Of a stretch of DNA of 56,650 nt, positions 54,537 to 56,650 are shown piece after piece. The first letter of the stretch is position 1. Every line of letters starts with the position of its first letter. Under the pieces are notes generated by a model. That model was not told where the DNA came from. It did no database searches and was given only the letters and a program-made list of their open reading frames with translations. The position numbers and the translations under genes are program-made. Source of the DNA: Bacteroides sp. (GTDB taxonomy: Bacteria; Bacteroidota; Bacteroidia; Bacteroidales; SM23-62); the NCBI GenBank assembly GCA_011053095.1, contig DRHS01000156.1:1-56650 (forward strand). Direction: 5' to 3'.

Positions 54537-56650
54537 ATGTCGTATCAAAGAATGCTGCTTGTTTCCCTGCTAATGGTTTTAATTGCCAGCAATAGTGCCG
54601 GGCAGGGCAATACTACTAAACTGTCAGCCCAGGCTAATAATGAGGTTTTTCCGGGAGCGGATGAAAATACACTGTCCCTTTCCCAGTATTTTTCCTGGAT
54701 CAATAATACCAATGAAGGAAGTACGGAGGAGCAGACTTTGATCAACCTGGAATTCTTCAACTGGCTGAAGGATGAATATGGAATGATCCTGGATATCTAT
54801 GTGATCAGTGCCGGTGCAATAGACAAAGGTTTCTGGTATGGAAGCATGGAATCGGATGAATTCAGGACGCAGTTCCCGAATGGATTTGAGCCGATTTACA
54901 GGAAAGCAAAAGAGATGGGTACCCGCCTGGGAACATGGGGCGGTCCCGATGGATTTGGCGATACCCCGGAGGAGGAGAAAGCCCGCAGGGATATGATTGT
55001 GAAACTATGTAAAGATTACGAATTCAGATTGCTGAAATTCGATGCCGTGGTCGGTCAGTTAAGAGACGAGAAGCAGGATGCATTTATAAAAATGATGACG
55101 GAATGCAGAAAATACTCTCCCGATCTGATATTTCTTAACCACAGGTTGAATCTTGGTGAAGAAGCAGAAAAACATGCCACGACATCACTATGGGGAGGAG
55201 AGGAAACCTATATCGACGTTCACATGCCCAATTGGAAGATTACAGCTCCTCACCACAGGGCATCTGCCATATCGAGGGATCTTGTTCCCGGATTGATTCG
55301 CCTGACAGAGGATCATGGTGTTTGTATCTCTTCCTGCCTGGATTATTGGGAGGATGATCTCATCCTTCAGGCGTTCAACCGTAGCCTGTTACTTTCACCT
55401 CAGTTGTACGGGAATCCATGGTTTTTAAAAGATGAGGAATACCCGAAACTCGCGAGGATCTTCAACCTGGCAAGGCAATATCGAGACATTATGCTTGAAG
55501 GAATGGTATTGCCTGAAGAAACCTATGGTCAGAAGGCCGTTTCCCGGGGTTCTGCGGATACGAGGTTGATCACACTGAGAAATCTGAGCTGGGACCAAAA
55601 ATCCTTCCGGCTTAACATCAGTAAAGAAATAGGATTGGAGAGGGAGCAGAAATACGAGGTCCGGGTGCTCCACCCGGTTGAGAGAATCATCGGGGAATTC
55701 AGCTTCGGGGAAACCTGTTCCTTTGAACTTGATCCCTTCCGGACAGCCCTGATACTGGTGACCCCGGCCGGAGAAGGTGGATTGGGCATTAAAGGGACTG
55801 ATTACGAAATAATTCGCGACATAGAAGAGAGGGAAATAATCATCAATCTCCTTGGCTTTCCGGGTGAGAGTAAGTTGATTAGCCTGGATGACGGCGGTTA
55901 CGAATTCAGCAAAGCCGTCATTAATGGAAGGCCGCATAATAAACTTCTCGAAGGAAAGAAAGTAAAAATAGAATTTCCCGGGGTGAAATTAGAAGACGAC
56001 TATTACAGGGACCTGGGAGAATTACCGGAAGTGGAAGTCCCCCTTGATGCTGAAGCCCTGTATGAAGCCACCGTTTTTTCGGCCGATAATAATGCCCTGG
56101 AAGCCAGGTCGCTGGCAAGGTCCGGGTTGTCAAAAATCCCTGCCGTTATAACTGCCCGCGAGGCATTTGTGAACCAGCCATTATTCGAAGCCAGGGGGGT
56201 ATGGGATAAATTTATGTTCGACGGCGACAATAATACTTCCTTTTATGTAAACCGGAGGACATCCCGGGATGCAAGGATCAACAGGGGATCCTTAAGAATA
56301 GACTTAGGGAAGGCCATTCATATCGATGAATTAATCATAGAAACGGAAGATGAACATGGACTTCAACCCTGGAAATTCGGGGAGGCGGCCCATATGGAAG
56401 TTTCAGCTGATCTGAAAAGCTGGGAGCAGATCAGGGTTTTGGCCGGACCGGTAATGAAGGCAAAGTTGGATGCGACTATTCCCTTGAGATACATCAGGTT
56501 CAGAGGTACGCCCGATAAAATTGTTGAAGTAAAAGCATACCTGAACGGGAATGAGTTGGACAGAGATGGCTGGAGAGGATCAAACCTGTTCAGTCCCTAC
56601 AACCGGTTCAAAGCCGAAACCGCCTGGTCTGCCTCAACCGTCATTGATGA
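54537..56650 (+). CDS. GH36/GH27-like TIM-barrel glycosidase with F5/8-type C domain, 3' end outside window
   Basis: The frame is open from the ATG at 54537 to the end of the window, about 704 codons, so the C-terminus is missing. A signal peptide (LLVSLLMVLIASNSAGQ) is followed by a TIM-barrel region: EFFNWLKDEYGMILDIYVI, MGTRLGTWGGPDGFG, RLLKFDAVVGQLR with a nucleophile-like Asp169, and LIFLNHRLNLGEEAE. This resembles alpha-galactosidase-type families, which have a KxD nucleophile segment. Two beta domains follow, and from about residue 554 to 668 there is a discoidin-type (F5/8C, CBM32-like) domain: DNNTSFYV, RGSLRIDLGKAIHIDELII, VSADLKSWEQI, RYIRFRG. It lies 24 bases after the GH43-like gene. 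The family call is moderate; the substrate is unknown. Confidence 0.75.
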   Translation, partial: MSYQRMLLVSLLMVLIASNSAGQGNTTKLSAQANNEVFPGADENTLSLSQYFSWINNTNEGSTEEQTLINLEFFNWLKDEYGMILDIYVISAGAIDKGFWYGSMESDEFRTQFPNGFEPIYRKAKEMGTRLGTWGGPDGFGDTPEEEKARRDMIVKLCKDYEFRLLKFDAVVGQLRDEKQDAFIKMMTECRKYSPDLIFLNHRLNLGEEAEKHATTSLWGGEETYIDVHMPNWKITAPHHRASAISRDLVPGLIRLTEDHGVCISSCLDYWEDDLILQAFNRSLLLSPQLYGNPWFLKDEEYPKLARIFNLARQYRDIMLEGMVLPEETYGQKAVSRGSADTRLITLRNLSWDQKSFRLNISKEIGLEREQKYEVRVLHPVERIIGEFSFGETCSFELDPFRTALILVTPAGEGGLGIKGTDYEIIRDIEEREIIINLLGFPGESKLISLDDGGYEFSKAVINGRPHNKLLEGKKVKIEFPGVKLEDDYYRDLGELPEVEVPLDAEALYEATVFSADNNALEARSLARSGLSKIPAVITAREAFVNQPLFEARGVWDKFMFDGDNNTSFYVNRRTSRDARINRGSLRIDLGKAIHIDELIIETEDEHGLQPWKFGEAAHMEVSADLKSWEQIRVLAGPVMKAKLDATIPLRYIRFRGTPDKIVEVKAYLNGNELDRDGWRGSNLFSPYNRFKAETAWSASTVID

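Overview
The window reads as a chromosomal carbohydrate- and glycoprotein-degradation locus from a Bacteroidota bacterium, most like an anaerobic Bacteroidales/Marinilabiliales relative. The reasons are the gene families present (GH95, GH127, GH29, GH78, GH31, five type I sulfatases, an M60-like metalloprotease, a DPP-IV-type peptidase), the many signal peptides and lipoboxes, the near absence of Shine-Dalgarno sequences, the A/T-rich starts and the tight gene packing. No tRNA, rRNA, CRISPR array or insertion sequence was seen. No SusC/SusD pair and no sulfatase-maturing enzyme lie in the window.

Layout. (A) 1-13047, plus strand: a GH95 enzyme cut by the window edge, a sulfatase, a DPP-IV-like S9 peptidase, two tandem LamG proteins of an unrecognised family, a divergent GH95-like enzyme and a lipoprotein of unknown family. 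(B) 13079-20392: a small probable gene relic, a large Asp-box (BNR/sortilin-like) propeller protein, an MGH1-like (alpha/alpha)6 glycosidase lipoprotein and a third, rearranged member of the LamG family. (C) 20397-23033, minus strand, the only gene on that strand: a second Asp-box propeller protein. (D) 23171-30312: an iduronate-2-sulfatase-like sulfatase, a canonical GH95 fucosidase, a GH127 enzyme and a cytoplasmic uroporphyrinogen-decarboxylase-like (URO-D) protein. (E) 30486-34137: an ornithine-cyclodeaminase/mu-crystallin-family reductase, a decayed Na+-dependent amino-acid symporter (NSS/SNF family) and an AraC regulator. (F) 34661-56650: a sulfatase, a saccharopine-dehydrogenase-like oxidoreductase, GH78, two sulfatases, GH29, an exported L-rhamnose mutarotase, a propeller protein, GH31, an M60-like protease, a Na+/solute symporter (SSS), a second URO-D-like protein, a GH43-like protein with CBM6, and a GH36-like TIM-barrel enzyme that runs off the window.

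How the genes may work together (inference): the exported enzymes would remove sulfate, L-fucose, L-rhamnose, L-arabinofuranose or similar sugars, and alpha-xylose or -glucose from a complex sulfated, fucose- and rhamnose-rich glycan. The M60 and DPP-IV peptidases suggest a protein-linked substrate such as mucin or an algal/diatom sulfated glycoprotein. Freed sugars could be equilibrated by the exported mutarotase and taken up by the SSS symporter. The cytoplasmic URO-D-like and amino-acid dehydrogenase-like proteins are unexplained.

The least explained part is the three-member LamG family (4793, 6859 and 17696), which carries a long, highly conserved C-terminal module I cannot assign to a known carbohydrate-active family. 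It is the best candidate in the window for something undescribed.
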